Source: Gentiana macrophylla
Taxonomy: Eukaryota > Streptophyta > Magnoliopsida > Gentianales > Gentianaceae
NCBI GenBank assembly: GCA_026214975.1
Contig: CM047809.1
Span: 23,481,460-23,545,459, forward strand
Length of the DNA stretch: 64,000 nucleotides
Direction of reading: 5' to 3'
Shown: positions 36,489 through 47,728 of the stretch, piece after piece
Layout of the letters: every line of letters starts with the position of its first letter
How positions within the stretch are numbered: position 1 is the stretch's first letter
Program-made: the position numbers and the translations under genes
Notes under the pieces: model-generated
The model's database searches: none
Told to the model about the DNA's origin: nothing
What the model saw: only the letters and a program-made list of their open reading frames with translations

Positions 36489-38102
36489 TGTCTCGGATTT
36501 TATCTAATGAAAAATAAACAAGTAATAAAAATAAATCCGGTTTACCCCAAGTGCAGGGATCGTAGTATAGAGGTTAATACCGGAGTCGAGTCCACAGGGA
36601 ATCGAGGTTGTTTACCTAGTTTTTATCTAACTAACCTAAGGATGTCACAACTACTATTATTAATAATTATAAGAAAATAAAGAAGATTAACACGTAACAA
36701 AATAAAAACGAAAATAACAAAAGTAAACTGGACAGAAGATTAGAAATCTAAAGCCAGGAAGCATGATTACGAACCAAATTATCTAAAATAATCTATTCTA
36801 AACCTAAACATGCAGTAAAAAGTTCTAACTTAGCTAAGCAATTCAAGTTCAAGCGATTTTAATCAATAATTTAACGAACGAAAAAGCAATTGATCCACCA
36901 ATTCTATAACATTCAATTCCTTCTCTAGATTATCTAGTGATTTTTAATACAAGTTGTGATTCACCTAACAAAGGTTTTAGCTCCTAATCTCTTAGAAAAG
37001 TTCGTCTATAAATCTTTTATCTTTCGATCCTAAAGATTAACGCTTTTATATCCAAGGTGTGAAATTTGTCAATTTCTAATCTAGAAATTCGACCTAACAA
37101 CTCTCGTTGATTAGATTAAAGATCTAATATTTATTACGGTGATCTAGGGTTTAATAACGATTTTCATCAAACATTAAACATCAAGCATGCAAGGTATCTA
37201 TCGATTAAATTGCATAACAACAAGTAAAACATAATAAAGATACAACTTTTAATAAAAACTCACAAGATAATCCAACGAGAAATCAAATTGTTGATAGAAT
37301 GGCTTCACAACGCTTGTTCCAAAAGCTTTTAGCCTCTAAGCATCGCTTGAATACTCGGAATAGCTTCTATGAAGTACATAAAATAAAGGATTCTCTCTAG
37401 GAATTTAAAAGCATAAAATTTATCTATGAAACGTGCAAACCACAGAAAAAACGCCCCTTAGGGTTTATGTGGCCGCCTAGGGTAATTGTCTCCTCTTTTG
37501 GGTTCAGAAAACGCGACTATTAATAGGTTTTTAAGTCGGTTTAGCTGAGGCGGCGGACTGGACGCTCGTCCAGGGTCTTGAACTCCCGTCCAGGGTGCAT
37601 AAAATCTTCGAGTCGGGCCGAGTCATATCAGACGCCCGTCCTATGTAATTTTGGACGCTCGTTCAGTAAAAATCTCAATACTCTGAATCCACTATTTCTT
37701 CCTGGACGCCCGTTCAGTTATTCAAACGCCCGTCCATCTGGACGGAGTATCGAACGCTCGTCTGGATCAACTTCATTCCAAATTCAAGTTGAATCTTAAA
37801 TCCAATCTCATCTTTGTCTCCTTCCTTCTATTCAAATCCAAATAAGATGTCATTTAGCTCCTTCCATGACATGTAAATGTACCTTCAAGATGATAAAAAC
37901 GAGCAAAGTGTAAAACTGTATATATAGATAGAAAATTGCCAATAAAACCACGTAATTAACTAGAGTTTCCTCCTAAACAACTTCCAACTTCATTTTCTTA
38001 ATAAATCAAATAACCACTTAACTTTTTATGCAAAACATTAGGATATAGAGGAAAATTGTTATGAAATAGAACGATATAAATCATAGAAAATCACCCTAAA
38101 CA
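36489..38102 (-). repeat. gypsy E 5' LTR
   Basis: It mirrors 27078-28671 from TGTCTCGGATTTTATC (36489) to ACCCTAAACA (38102). The right target copy GTTCG is at 38103-38107. Differences from the other LTR are scattered substitutions and small indels. It contains a dyad cluster at 37558-37770. Confidence 0.92.
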
Positions 38103-39048
38103 GTTCGTTTCTAAGTTGAGCCATAAACCTACTGACAACATTGACTGCCTGAGCCAGATCAGGCCTAGTGCACACCATGGCATACATCAAACTGCCAACT
38201 TCACTTGACATGTATTCCTTCTCCTCTGCTGATTGTGAAGCATAAACAGATAAATGAACATTGGATGCCATATGACTATCTATTGGTTTTGCAGCAGACA
38301 GGCCAAACCTGGCCAAAATCTCTTGTATATAACCCTGTTGAGACAAGAACATCTTCCTCTAAATTCTATCTCTTCAGATCCCCATCCTCAAAATTTTCTT
38401 TCTTGCACCCAAATCTTTCACCTCAAACTCAACACTGAGAAGGTCTTTCAGATTCTGAACATTAGACCTCTTCCTTGCAGCTATCAACATGTCATTCATA
38501 TACAAGACAATATAGATGTATAATTCTTCTCTCAGCTGATTATTGTAGACACATCACCATACGGACTGTTATAACCAAGCTAGATCATTTAATTGTCAAA
38601 CCTTTTACACCATCGCTTGGAGCTTGCTTGAGTCCATACAAGGACTTCTTCAACTTACAAAAAAATCATCCTTGCCAGAAACTTTGAATCCCTCAGGATA
38701 AGTCATATATTACTCCTTATCTACCTCATCATGTTGAAAGGCCGTCTTCACATATAACAGCTAAAGTTCAAGATCTGGTTATGTCACCATTGCTAGTAAC
38801 ACTCTGATTGAAATGTGTTTAACCACTTGTGAGAATATCTCCACAATGTTTACCCATTATTTCTGACTGAAACCTCTTGCGACCAAACGTGCCTTATACT
38901 TGACTCCTCATGCCTCAGTCATTCCGTCCTTCTTCTTGAAGATCTAGCTGCAAGTAATAACTCTTCTATCAGATTGATGTTCGACTAGATCCCAAGTCTG
39001 ATTCTTCAGTAATGACTCCATTTCATCTCCCATGGAAGCATACCATTA
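38103..39048 (-). pseudogene. copia D reverse transcriptase, active site altered
   Basis: Reading leftwards it begins near 39048 with GDEMESLLKNQTWDLVEHQ, the copia RT start. After several breaks it reaches the active site, which reads YMND (38491-38502) instead of YVDD, so the first catalytic Asp is Asn. The C-terminal RT part (LSQQGYIQEILARFGLS, GSLMYAMVCTRPDLAQAVNVVSRFM) is open at 38108-38352. It stops at gypsy E, and RNase H resumes at 27072. The Asn change and the frame breaks make this copy inactive. Confidence 0.85.
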
Positions 39049-39601
39049 AGATGCTTCTAAACATGTCGAAGATTCCGGCAAAACTTCTTTCAGTTTCGCT
39101 AAAAGAACGTCGAAGCTTTCATTTGGCCATATATACAACACTTTCATATGCATTAAATCCACTAAGAACTTCAAGGCGGATGAGCTTTTGCATCCCGGAT
39201 AAACATGTTCATGCAATTTGGAGAGGAGTTCATCAATGTTGTCATCCTCCTCTGTCTGTAAAACTTCTTCTTCTGAGGCTCTACCAAGGAAATCATTTAT
39301 AACTGGAGCCATTTCGTCTCCGGATTCAACTACCAATTGAGTTGTTCGTACACGTTTACGGGATCACCGTCTTCACCGTGGTGAAACCATGTTGTATACC
39401 CAGCTGCCCATCCCCAAAATAAACAGTGATCATACACGTCCTCCAAAGTTTCAAAACCAATGTTGAAACAATTTTTGCATGGGCAACGAATCTTACCTCA
39501 TCGTTAAGAAATTGCCGTGCGTATTCAATGAATTCACTCAACCCTTTATCAAACTCGGGTTTCATTCTGTCGGTATACAACCATGACTTGTCTAGTTCCA
39601 T
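39049..39601 (-). pseudogene. CACTA transposase N-terminus (transposase-associated domain)
   Basis: MELDKSWLYTDRMKPEFDKGLSEFIEYA... at 39601 matches the N-terminal transposase-associated domain that precedes TNP2-type CACTA transposases. A shift near 39490 breaks the Cys-rich part, which continues in another frame. 39046-39336 holds the acidic linker EEEVLQTEEDDNIDELLSKL and the conserved KLHEHVYPGCKSSSALKFLVDLMHMKV. Only about 185 residues of an expected several hundred remain before the copia junction, so the catalytic region is missing. Confidence 0.83.
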
Positions 39602-39633
39602 TTGAAATCACTGATACACAATAACTTGACATA

Positions 39634-40458
39634 CCATATGTGTTAGGTGTTTATACCATTTCAAGGGATGTTCTCATACTAATATAGTATATTTAGTTTC
39701 ATTAGTATACTTTTTTTCATTAAGGCACAAGAAAAAGTTAGTATCTCACTTAAGGCACAAGGTCATGTCTAGTTCCATATGTGTTAGGTGTTAATACCAT
39801 TTCAAGGGATGTTCTCATACTAATATAGTATACTTAGTTTCATTAGTATACTTTTTTTCATTAAGGAACAAGAAAAAGTTAGTATCTCACTTAAGGCACA
39901 AGGTCATGTCTAGTTCCATATGTGTTAGGTGTTAACACCATTTCAAGGGATATTCTCATACTAATATAGTATACTTAGTTTTCATTAGTATACTTTTTTT
40001 CATTAAGGCACAAGAAAAAGTTAGTATCTCACTTAAGGACAAGGTCATGTCTAGTTCCATATGTGTTAGGTATTAATACCATTTCAAGGGATGGTCTCAT
40101 ACTAATATAGTATACTTACTTTCATTAGTATACTTTTTTTCATTAAGGCACAAGAAAAAGTTTGTATCTCACTTAAGGCACAAGATCATGTCTAGTTCCA
40201 TATGTGTTAGGTGTGAACACCATTTCAAGGGATGTTCTCATACTAATATAGTATACTTAGTTTCATTAGTATACTTTTTTCCATTAAGGCACAAGAAAAA
40301 GTTAGTATCCCACTTAAGGCACAAGGTCATGTCTAGTTCCATATGTGTTAGGTGTTAATACCATTTCAAGGGATGTTCTCATACTAATATAGTATACTTA
40401 GTTTCATTAGTATACCTTTTTTCATTAAGGAACAAGAAAAAGTTAGAATCTCACTTAA
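39634..40458. repeat. 141-bp tandem repeat, six copies, upstream of transposase
   Basis: CCATATGTGTTAGGTG recurs at about 39634, 39775, 39916, 40057, 40198 and 40339, a 141-bp period. Each unit has ACTAATATAGTATAC, CATTAAGGCACAAG and GTCTAGTTCCAT. The last piece matches the transposase start (minus strand ATGGAACTAGAC), so each unit repeats the first codons of the gene. Copies are nearly identical, suggesting recent growth or homogenisation. Confidence 0.92.
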
Positions 40459-40533
40459 TATAGTACACGTTTTTCCATTAAAAACTAATACTATTTCCTA
40501 AAACTAAGTCTTTAGCACTTACCACTCATAGTT

Positions 40534-42134
40534 TGTTAAGGCCATATTTATATGATTATTAAGGGTGTATTTCATTATTATTTTCCCCACATTTGCATAA
40601 TTTACATGAGAATTAAGGGTTTAAGTGTAATTATTTAATAAAGATGATTTTAAGAGGGTTGTATGCAAAATTGATGATTTTAAGTGTTGATTTAATGGAA
40701 TTATTATTATTTGGATTTTATTACATTTTTGCATTGTTTATTTATCATGTAGGAGTTAATTTTCGTGCATATAATGAGGATAAATAAAGCTCAAGTCGAA
40801 TTATTCAAGATAGAGTTGGAATTGGCTTGATTTAAATTGGATAAAGATGAAGAAATCCGACCCTCGACACCTTGACGAAGGCGTCGAATCCCGTCCATTC
40901 TAGGCGGGCGTTTGATAAAGCAGGACGGGCCCAAAGATCGTATTTTACATTCGAGAGAGTTCGGACGGAGGATGAACAGCGTTTACTCAGCGTCCAGGCA
41001 TTACGGGCGGCCCACTTAGACCGGACGGCGTCCATAGCCGACTTACTTCCAGCCGACTTAAAACTCTATAAAAGCACCGCATTATGAAGCCTTAAACCCT
41101 AATCATTTACACACTATTCACTCATATACACACAAATTGCGCCTAGAATCCTAAGGAGCGTTTTTACGAGAGATGCAAATCTCCTTCAACAATCGTGTTC
41201 ATCATGATTGTTGGCTAAACATCCTGCAGTGAGTCGACAGAGGAAGCCTATCAACAACCAAACCAACTAGAGGAGTTCGATGCTTATGTTTAGTGAGTCT
41301 AATTCATAGTTTTTCATTACTTTGGATCTGCTTTATGTTGTTTAAGTTTTATTGAATTAAGATTTGATGAAACGATCTATGTTTATTTTATGCTTGAATA
41401 AATTTATGAAAGTATGTTTATTTAAGTTCTCTTTTATTCAAAGTAATGCATCTAATTGTGTTGTAAGAGATTATGCATGATTAGTTGAGTAAAAAGTTTG
41501 GAAACAATCTCGTGATCCTGTTTTGATTGCATGTTCAGTTTATTTGAAAAGATAAACGAAACCCTAGAATTTGGTTGAAGAAATTTAATTGAATTCGTGA
41601 AATAAATCACTACTAAAAACTATGTCTTTTTAATCACCGTCTAGTTGGATTGTTGGTTGATAGGTGGAATCTAGTCGCCTTGCTGTGTTTTCCCTCAATT
41701 GTTTGAATTAAATCGTTTAGATTAAGTTTAGTTAAGTTCTAGTTTGATAAACCCTGGTTTTCTGCAAGTTTTACGCGACGCTTCGTTTGGCCAGTAGTTG
41801 GACCTTTCGTCCGCAATAGCGACGCCCGTCCGTTAGATTTCGTTTTGACGCTTTCGTTCACCAAAGTGAACGCCGTGCAACTTTTCTGTTTTCTTATTTT
41901 TCTTGCTTGTTTTTACTCTTGTTTTAGTTTTAATTCTTAGGTTTAGGTTTTAGTTAGTTTCAGCCTTAGTTTAGTAGTTTAGATAGATAATTGTGACATA
42001 ATCGATAGAATAATTGTTCTTTGAATCCGATAAACATTCCACTCCCTTAGGACGACCCGTAAACATCCTATACTACGATCCTTATACTTGGGGTGTTTCG
42101 GTTATTAAATTATAAAACTAGTTTTTACCGAACA
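40534..42134 (+). repeat. solo gypsy LTR inserted in the CACTA element
   Basis: The 1601-bp segment runs from TGTTAAGGCC to TTTTTACCGAACA, with exact 5-bp repeats TAGTT at 40529-40533 and 42135-42139. TATAAAA at 41067-41073 and an end with CCTATACTACGATCC (shared style with gypsy E) give plus orientation. Dyads and decayed variants such as GGCGGGCGTTT lie at 40880-41040 and 41765-41880. No primer site or interior remains. Confidence 0.9.
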
Positions 42135-42139
42135 TAGTT

Positions 42140-43385
42140 CTTCAATGTTAGACAAAACTAGTTTATGTTCTTCATCATCATGCTAGACATATCATCATGT
42201 TCTTCAACAGTTTTCCAACACATACACATGGCCAAGATTCATTCACTACTTAATACACTACTACTTGACGAAATAAAATTTCAAGTCAATCACACACGTA
42301 TACTAGTCAATCACACGCTTTATACACTAAGATGTTTCGAACAAGGAAACAAAGACCAGATGTTAAAGAGACTTTATTTTTTCCCTTTTAACACTTAAAA
42401 CACTTTCACTCTAAGTGTGATCAATATTTCCAATAACAATGGTCTCTGAAACAGAGCCATTTTCAGTACCATTTTGGGTGGGAACATCACCCTTATGCAC
42501 AATCAAACCATCAATATGGACAATTTCATTACTACAAACAAAAAATTTCCCAACTTCTCAAAACTACAATAGCAAATCAACAATACCTAAGTTTACTATA
42601 ATCGAACAATACCAAATTTATAACCAAGTCCTTCTACACCAATAAATCTCACCATAAGCATCAATCTCACCATCAAGCCTCAATCAATCTCAACATGAAC
42701 ATATACATGAAAAAAATGCTTACCTACACCATACTCATACACTATCAACTACACTACACTCACTTTGCACACTCACTACACACCATTCACCATTCACTAC
42801 ACACACACTAAAAAATTGTCACTACACTACTCATTTTAAACTAAAATTAATTAGGGCAAGATTATGTCAATCCAAAAATGAATCTATACAATCTCAATGG
42901 AAAAACAAATCTAAGCCAAATTTCATTCTCAATTCAAAAAACAAAGCTAAGCCATATATATAATACAACCCAAAACTCCAACAAAATTGCAACAGTTCAC
43001 TACACGATACCAAACCCTATGCCTCAATGCCAAAACGGAAAGAAAAAAAACGAAAAAAAAATGCAAAAAACGAAAAATAAAATGGAAAGCTTAGAGGATT
43101 ACATATGTTTTGGTGCTTCAAATTGCGAAAATGGTGCTTCAAATCACCGGATTAAGCTTGAAATCGCCGGAGAACTCGAAAATTGAAAGAGAAGAATAAA
43201 GGAAATTGAAGTGGAGGTGGTGGTGGCGCAAAAGTCACCTGGCCGGAGGGGAGGTGGAGAAACAGTCCAGCTAGTCAAGCTTTCTCCGGCGCGGCGGATG
43301 CTGAAGGAGGCTAGCTATTTAGAAATGTTGAAATGAAGAAGGAGAAAGGAGGCTGCCCGATTTTAGTTTAGGTATTACATTTTAT
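42140..43385 (-). other. CACTA leader region with one candidate exon
   Basis: The minus strand has a GC-richer, 5'-UTR-like stretch at about 43100-43360 (CTCCGGCG and CTTCTTC motifs). At 42416-42537 an open stretch after a good 3' splice site (TTTTTTGTTTGTAG) encodes NEIVHIDGLIVHKGDVPTQN and about 20 more residues to a TAG stop. It could be an exon of the second CACTA gene or chance. I see no other coding signal. Confidence 0.4.
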
Positions 43386-43499
43386 TGGGACGACAACTCT
43401 TTTTTGGGACGACATTGTCGTCCCACTAAAGTATTATTAATTTTTTATTTTTTTAACTAACTATCCTCGAGTTTGAAATCATTAATCGACTAATTAACG

Positions 43500-46165
43500 A
43501 GCCCCGGGTTTGAAATCACTACTCAATATAATTATATAAATTACATATTATATAAATTATATAAAAAAGTTTGAAATCACTTAATCGATAACGGATCTCG
43601 GGATTGAGATCAATCGCGCATTAACGAACCCTGAGATTCAAATCAATCTCTTTATAATGAACTAACGGTCTATAGTAGATAGTACTATCATAATGATCTG
43701 TACGGAAAGATATCGGTTTGAAATCACTTAATCGATTTCGGGTCTCGGGATTGAGGTCCATCGCTCGTTAACGAACCCCTAGATTCAAATCAATCATTCC
43801 ATAGCGAACTGACGATCAATAGTAGATAGTACTATCAGAATGATCTATAAAGAAAGATATCGGGTTGAAATCACTTAATCGATTACAGATCTCGGGATTA
43901 AGATCAATCGCTCGTTAACGAACCCCGAGATTCAAATCAATCCCTTTATAATGAACTGACGATCTATAGTAGATAGTACTATCAGAATGATCTGTAAGGA
44001 ATGATATCGGTTTGAAATCACTTAATCGATTTCGGATCTCGGGATTGAGATCAATCGCTCATTAACAAACCCCGAGATTCAAATCAATCTGCTCGATTAG
44101 CGAAATGATGATCTATAGTAGATAGTACTTTCAGAATGATCTGTAAGGAAAGATATCGGGTTGAAATCACTTAATCGATTTCGGATCTCGGGATTGAGAT
44201 CAATCGCTCGTTAACGAACCCCGAGATTCAAATCAATCGCTCGATAGCGAAATGACAATCTATAGTAGATAGTACTTTCAGAATGATCTGTAAGGAAAGA
44301 TATCGGATTGAAATCTCTTAAACGATTTCGGATCTTGGAATTGAGATCAATCGCTCGTTAACGAACCCCGAGATTCAAATCAATCGTTCCATAGAGAACT
44401 GACGATCTACAGTAGATAGTACTATCAGAATGATCTATAAAGAAAGATATTGGGTTGAAATCACTTAATCGATTTTGGATCTCGGGATTGAGATCAATCA
44501 CTCGTTAACGAACCCCGAGATTCAAATCAATTGCACGATAGCAAACTGATGATCTATAGTAGATAGTACTATCAGAATGATCTATAAAGAAAGATATCGG
44601 GTTGAAATCACTTAATCGATTACGGATCTCGGATTGAGATCAATCGCTCGTTAACGAACCTAAGATTCAAATCAATTGTTTCATAGCGAACCGACTATCT
44701 ATAGAAGATAGTACTATCAGAATGATCTATAAAGAAAGATATCGGGTTGAAATCACTTAATCGATTACGGATCTCGGGATTGAGATCAATCGCTCGTTAA
44801 CGAACCCCGATATTCAAATCAATCGCTCGATAGCGAAATGACTATCTATAGTAGATAGTACTTTCAGAATGATCTGTAAGGAAAGATATCGGTTTGAAAT
44901 CTCTTAATCGATTTGGATCTCGGATTGAGATCAATCGCTCGTTAACGAACCAGAGATTCAAATCAATCGCTCCATAGTGAGCAGATGATCAATAGTAGAT
45001 AGTACTATCAGAATGATCTATAACGAAATATATTGGGTTGAAATCACTTAATCGATTTTGGATCTCGGATTGAGATCAATCGGTCGTTAACGAACCCGAG
45101 ATTCAAATCACTCGCTCGATAGCAAACTGACGATCTATATTAGATAGTACTATCAGAATGATCTATAAATAAATATATCAGGTTGAAATCACTTAATCAA
45201 TTACGGATTCGGGATTGAGATCAATCGCTCGTTAACGAACCCCGAGACTCAAATCAATCGCTCGATAGCGAACTGACGATCTATAGTAGATAGTACTATA
45301 AGAATGATCTATAACGAAAGATATCGGTTTGAAATCACTTAATCGATTTCGGATCTCAGGATTGAGATCCATCGCTCGTTAACGAACCCCGAGATTCAAA
45401 TCAATCGCTCGATAGCGAAATGACGATCTATAGTAGATAGTATTTTCAGAATGATCTAAAAGGAAAGATATCGGTTTGAAATCTCTTAATCGATTTTGGA
45501 TCTCAGGATTGAGATCAATCGCTCGTTAACGAACCCCGAGATTCAAATCAATCGTTCCATAGCGAACCGACGATCTATAGTAGATAATACTATCAGAATG
45601 ATCTATAACGAAAGATATTGAGTTGAAATCAGTTAATCGATTTTGGATATCGGGATTGAGATCAATCGCTCGTTAAGGAACCCCGAGATTCAAATCAATC
45701 GCTCGATAGCAAACTGATGATCTATAGTAGATAGTACTATCAGAATGATTTATAAAGAAAGATATCAAGTTGAAATCACTTAATCAATTAAGGATCTCGG
45801 GATTGAGATCAATCGCTCGATTAATGAACCTAAGATTCAAATCAATCGCTCGATAAGCGAAGCGACGATCTATAGTAGATAGTACTTTGAGAATGATACG
45901 TAAGGAAAAATATCGGTTTGAAATCTCTTAATCGATATTGGATCTCGGGATTGAGATCAATCGCTCGATAACGAACTGACGATCTATAGTAGAGAGTACT
46001 ATCAGAATGATCTGTAAAGAAATATATCGATTTGAAATCACTTAATTGATAACGAATCTCGGGATTGAGTTCAATTGCTCGTTAACGAACCCCGAGATTC
46101 AAATCAATCGCTCGATAAGGAACTGAGAATCTATAGTAGAGAGTACTATCATAATCACCTGTATA
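43500..46165. repeat. 147-bp satellite inside CACTA, 18 copies
   Basis: The block GATAGTACT (and close variants) recurs about 18 times at spacings mostly of 145-149 bp, for example near 43680, 43826, 43973, 44121, 44269 and 44416; one interval (about 45880 to 45990) is shorter. Each unit carries ATCTCGGG...TCGTTAACGA...CCCCGAGAT, a dyad with a palindromic centre, plus TCGATAGCGA and AGTACT. No open frame persists. It lies wholly between clusters of the CACTA subterminal palindrome. Confidence 0.93.
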
Positions 46166-46254
46166 TTATCGTTCGATAAAGGAATTTTTATAAAAAATAA
46201 TGTATTTTATATTTTAACGCAATGCTTATTAGAATATGTTTATTAAAAAAAATG

Positions 46255-46782
46255 TTTTTATTTAAAGGGACGACATAAAATGAGAACTTTTATAAAAAAG
46301 GTGAATCTTATTTATTAACACAACGTCTTATGTTAAAAAAAATTAATTTCCTTTATTGGGACGACAAATGTCGTCCCTAAAAACCAAAGAAATTTATTAT
46401 TGTTTCGTATCACATATTCTTTTCTGGGAAAAAATTATTTCCTTTAAAGGGACGACAATGTCGTTCCTAAAAACAAAAAATCTAATATATTTTTTCATAT
46501 CATAAAGTATTTTCCGGAAATGGTTTAAAGGGACGACAATGTCGTCCCTTTAAATAGGTCTGCCCACGTGGAATTCCAAGCTGGCACGGTGGGGTTAATT
46601 TTTAATTTATTGGGACGACATTGCCGTCCCTTTAAAGTTTCCCTCCAAAAAATCCGCCAAAAAGGTTGACCATTTTTGAATTCATTTAAAGTGACGACAA
46701 TGTCGTCCCAATAAAGCTTTTTCCAGGGACGACAATGTCGTCCCTTTAAAGTCCGTCCATGTAAACAAGTTTTCTTGTAGTG
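46255..46782 (-). repeat. CACTA subterminal palindromes and terminus
   Basis: GGGACGACAWTGTCGTCCC or a one-base variant occurs near 46355, 46448, 46527, 46611, 46687 and 46725, with a half-copy near 46262 and further copies at 43388-43430. Subterminal repeats bind the transposon's DNA-binding protein in En/Spm (established for that family). The element ends CACTACAAG at 46782 (minus strand), 292 bp past the stop codon of the natriuretic-peptide gene. Confidence 0.88.
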
Positions 46783-46819
46783 AAGGCTAGAAAAACTGAA
46801 TGAAAAAGTAGCAAGTCAA

Positions 46820-46825
46820 TTTATT
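46820..46825 (-). terminator. candidate polyadenylation signal of the PNP-like gene
   Basis: The minus strand reads AATAAA about 250 bp past the stop codon at 47074. Cleavage about 20 bases further would fall just before the CACTA end at 46782, so the transposon sits directly behind the gene. Confidence 0.4.
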
Positions 46826-47073
46826 ATTAGTAGAAATGAAAAATACATCAAGTAATTAAACCACACAAGTAGTCACATTTATCCTTGGTCTATGGTCGGC
46901 CGGCAATTTTCTCCATATCAGCCCTTTATGCCTGAGACCTGCAGGGAAGTGATAATAAATTTCATCTTGCATGTAAAATGAAATTGCAAAATTAAAACTA
47001 AAAGGTTTAATCAATCATCTAGCTAATGCAGAATAAAACGAAAATATAAATAAATAAATTACCTATACATATG

Positions 47074-47641
47074 TTACATGTCATATTCGATTCGAACTTT
47101 TCCAGCATCGGTATTTGCAATTCTTGAAAATGCAGCCTCGGAGAGATCAATGGTTCCATGGCAGTCCGGACAATAATCGACTATTTTAACTGTAACACTT
47201 TGACCGGTGCAAGGATGCGGAAGTGAATTGGTAGCTCCGATGCATTTAATGGTTACCTCTGTTCCACATATATCGCCACCATCCCATATTTCGTCACTAG
47301 CAGCAGCAATCTCGGAACCTTCATTTTTGTTCTCGTCACATGCTGACGCTGTATCATATATATATATATATATTCATCAATTAAACATAAGCTTAAAGTA
47401 TCATTTAACTATTCTATAAAACTGTATTCTCAGCTCTGTAATCGACTGTTCAAAAGTCGATTATACCATTGAGATAAAAAAAAACTCCTTGAAAATTACT
47501 GACAATTGTAATGAAATGAAAATACTTACGGCGTAATTTTGTATAGAAAGTTGCAGTTCCTTCATCTGCATAAATGAATGAAGAAGAAAGGATGAAGAAC
47601 ATTTGGACTAATACAAAAATCTTGATGATTGAGGTCGACAT
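47074..47641 (-). CDS. plant natriuretic peptide / EG45-like domain protein, two exons
   Basis: Exon 1 is 47530-47641 and exon 2 is 47074-47348, with a 181-bp GT...AG intron (GTAAGTATT / GATACAG), phase 1. The product is 128 residues. Residues 1-25 (MSTSIIKIFVLVQMFFILSS, then SFIYA) form a signal peptide; DEGTATFYT begins the mature double-psi beta-barrel (expansin domain 1-like, RlpA-like) fold. Family marks are PSAC, IAAASDEIWDGGDICG, PHPCTGQSVTVKIVDYC and GTIDLSEAAFSRIANTDAGKV. Cysteines at 41, 65, 73, 84, 97 and 100 would form the disulphides of this secreted family. Plant natriuretic peptides are apoplastic proteins linked to water and ion balance; blight-associated protein p12 is a relative. 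It lacks the expansin cellulose-binding domain. The start fits a TATA box 81 bp upstream. All frames are intact. Confidence 0.9.
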
Positions 47642-47721
47642 TTTTGTCACTCTTTTTCTTCTTATAGTTAATTTGTATTGAACTCTTTGCTGTTGCTTTA
47701 TGAGTGCCGACTTGTAGGGGA

Positions 47722-47728
47722 TTTTATA
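47722..47728 (-). promoter_or_regulatory. TATA box of the PNP-like gene
   Basis: The minus strand reads CTATAAAATCC. With initiation about 30 bases on, the 5' UTR would be about 55 bases. Confidence 0.65.

Larger units (their letters stand above)
27078..38102 (-). mobile_element. gypsy E, Athila-type, complete structure, exact TSD
   Basis: Two LTRs (1594 and 1614 bp) bracket primer site, gag, protease, RT, RNase H and integrase in the Ty3/gypsy order, all leftward. The 5-bp repeats GTTCG at 27073-27077 and 38103-38107 are exact. The RT active site FMDD and protease DQGA fit Athila-type elements. Despite similar LTRs, gag and pol are cut by many frame breaks, so the copy either moved with proteins from another element, decayed since, or contains assembly indels. 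Confidence 0.93.
26015..39048 (-). mobile_element. copia D 3' part, split by gypsy E
   Basis: A 3' LTR (26015-26374) and RNase H (26476-27072) lie left of gypsy E; reverse transcriptase (38103-39048) lies right of it. Removing E and one GTTCG copy joins FMAQLRNE to the RNase H side in frame with the normal copia order. The 5' part (gag, protease, integrase, 5' LTR) is absent: at about 39048 the sequence changes directly to CACTA transposase. Confidence 0.85.
39049..46782 (-). mobile_element. CACTA (En/Spm) transposon, 5' part
   Basis: The right end on the minus strand is CACTACAAGAAAACTTG (to 46782), a classic CACTA terminus, flanked by AAG. Next come subterminal palindromes, an 18-copy satellite, a GC-rich leader with CTCCGGCG motifs, a solo gypsy LTR, a six-copy repeat and the first part of a TNP2-type transposase. 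The element is cut at about 39048, where copia D begins, and no left terminus was found in the window. Confidence 0.85.

Noticed and set aside
39634..46165. Regular repeats considered as a CRISPR array
   Set aside because: The repeats are head-to-tail without unique spacers, lie inside a CACTA transposon, and the DNA is eukaryotic.
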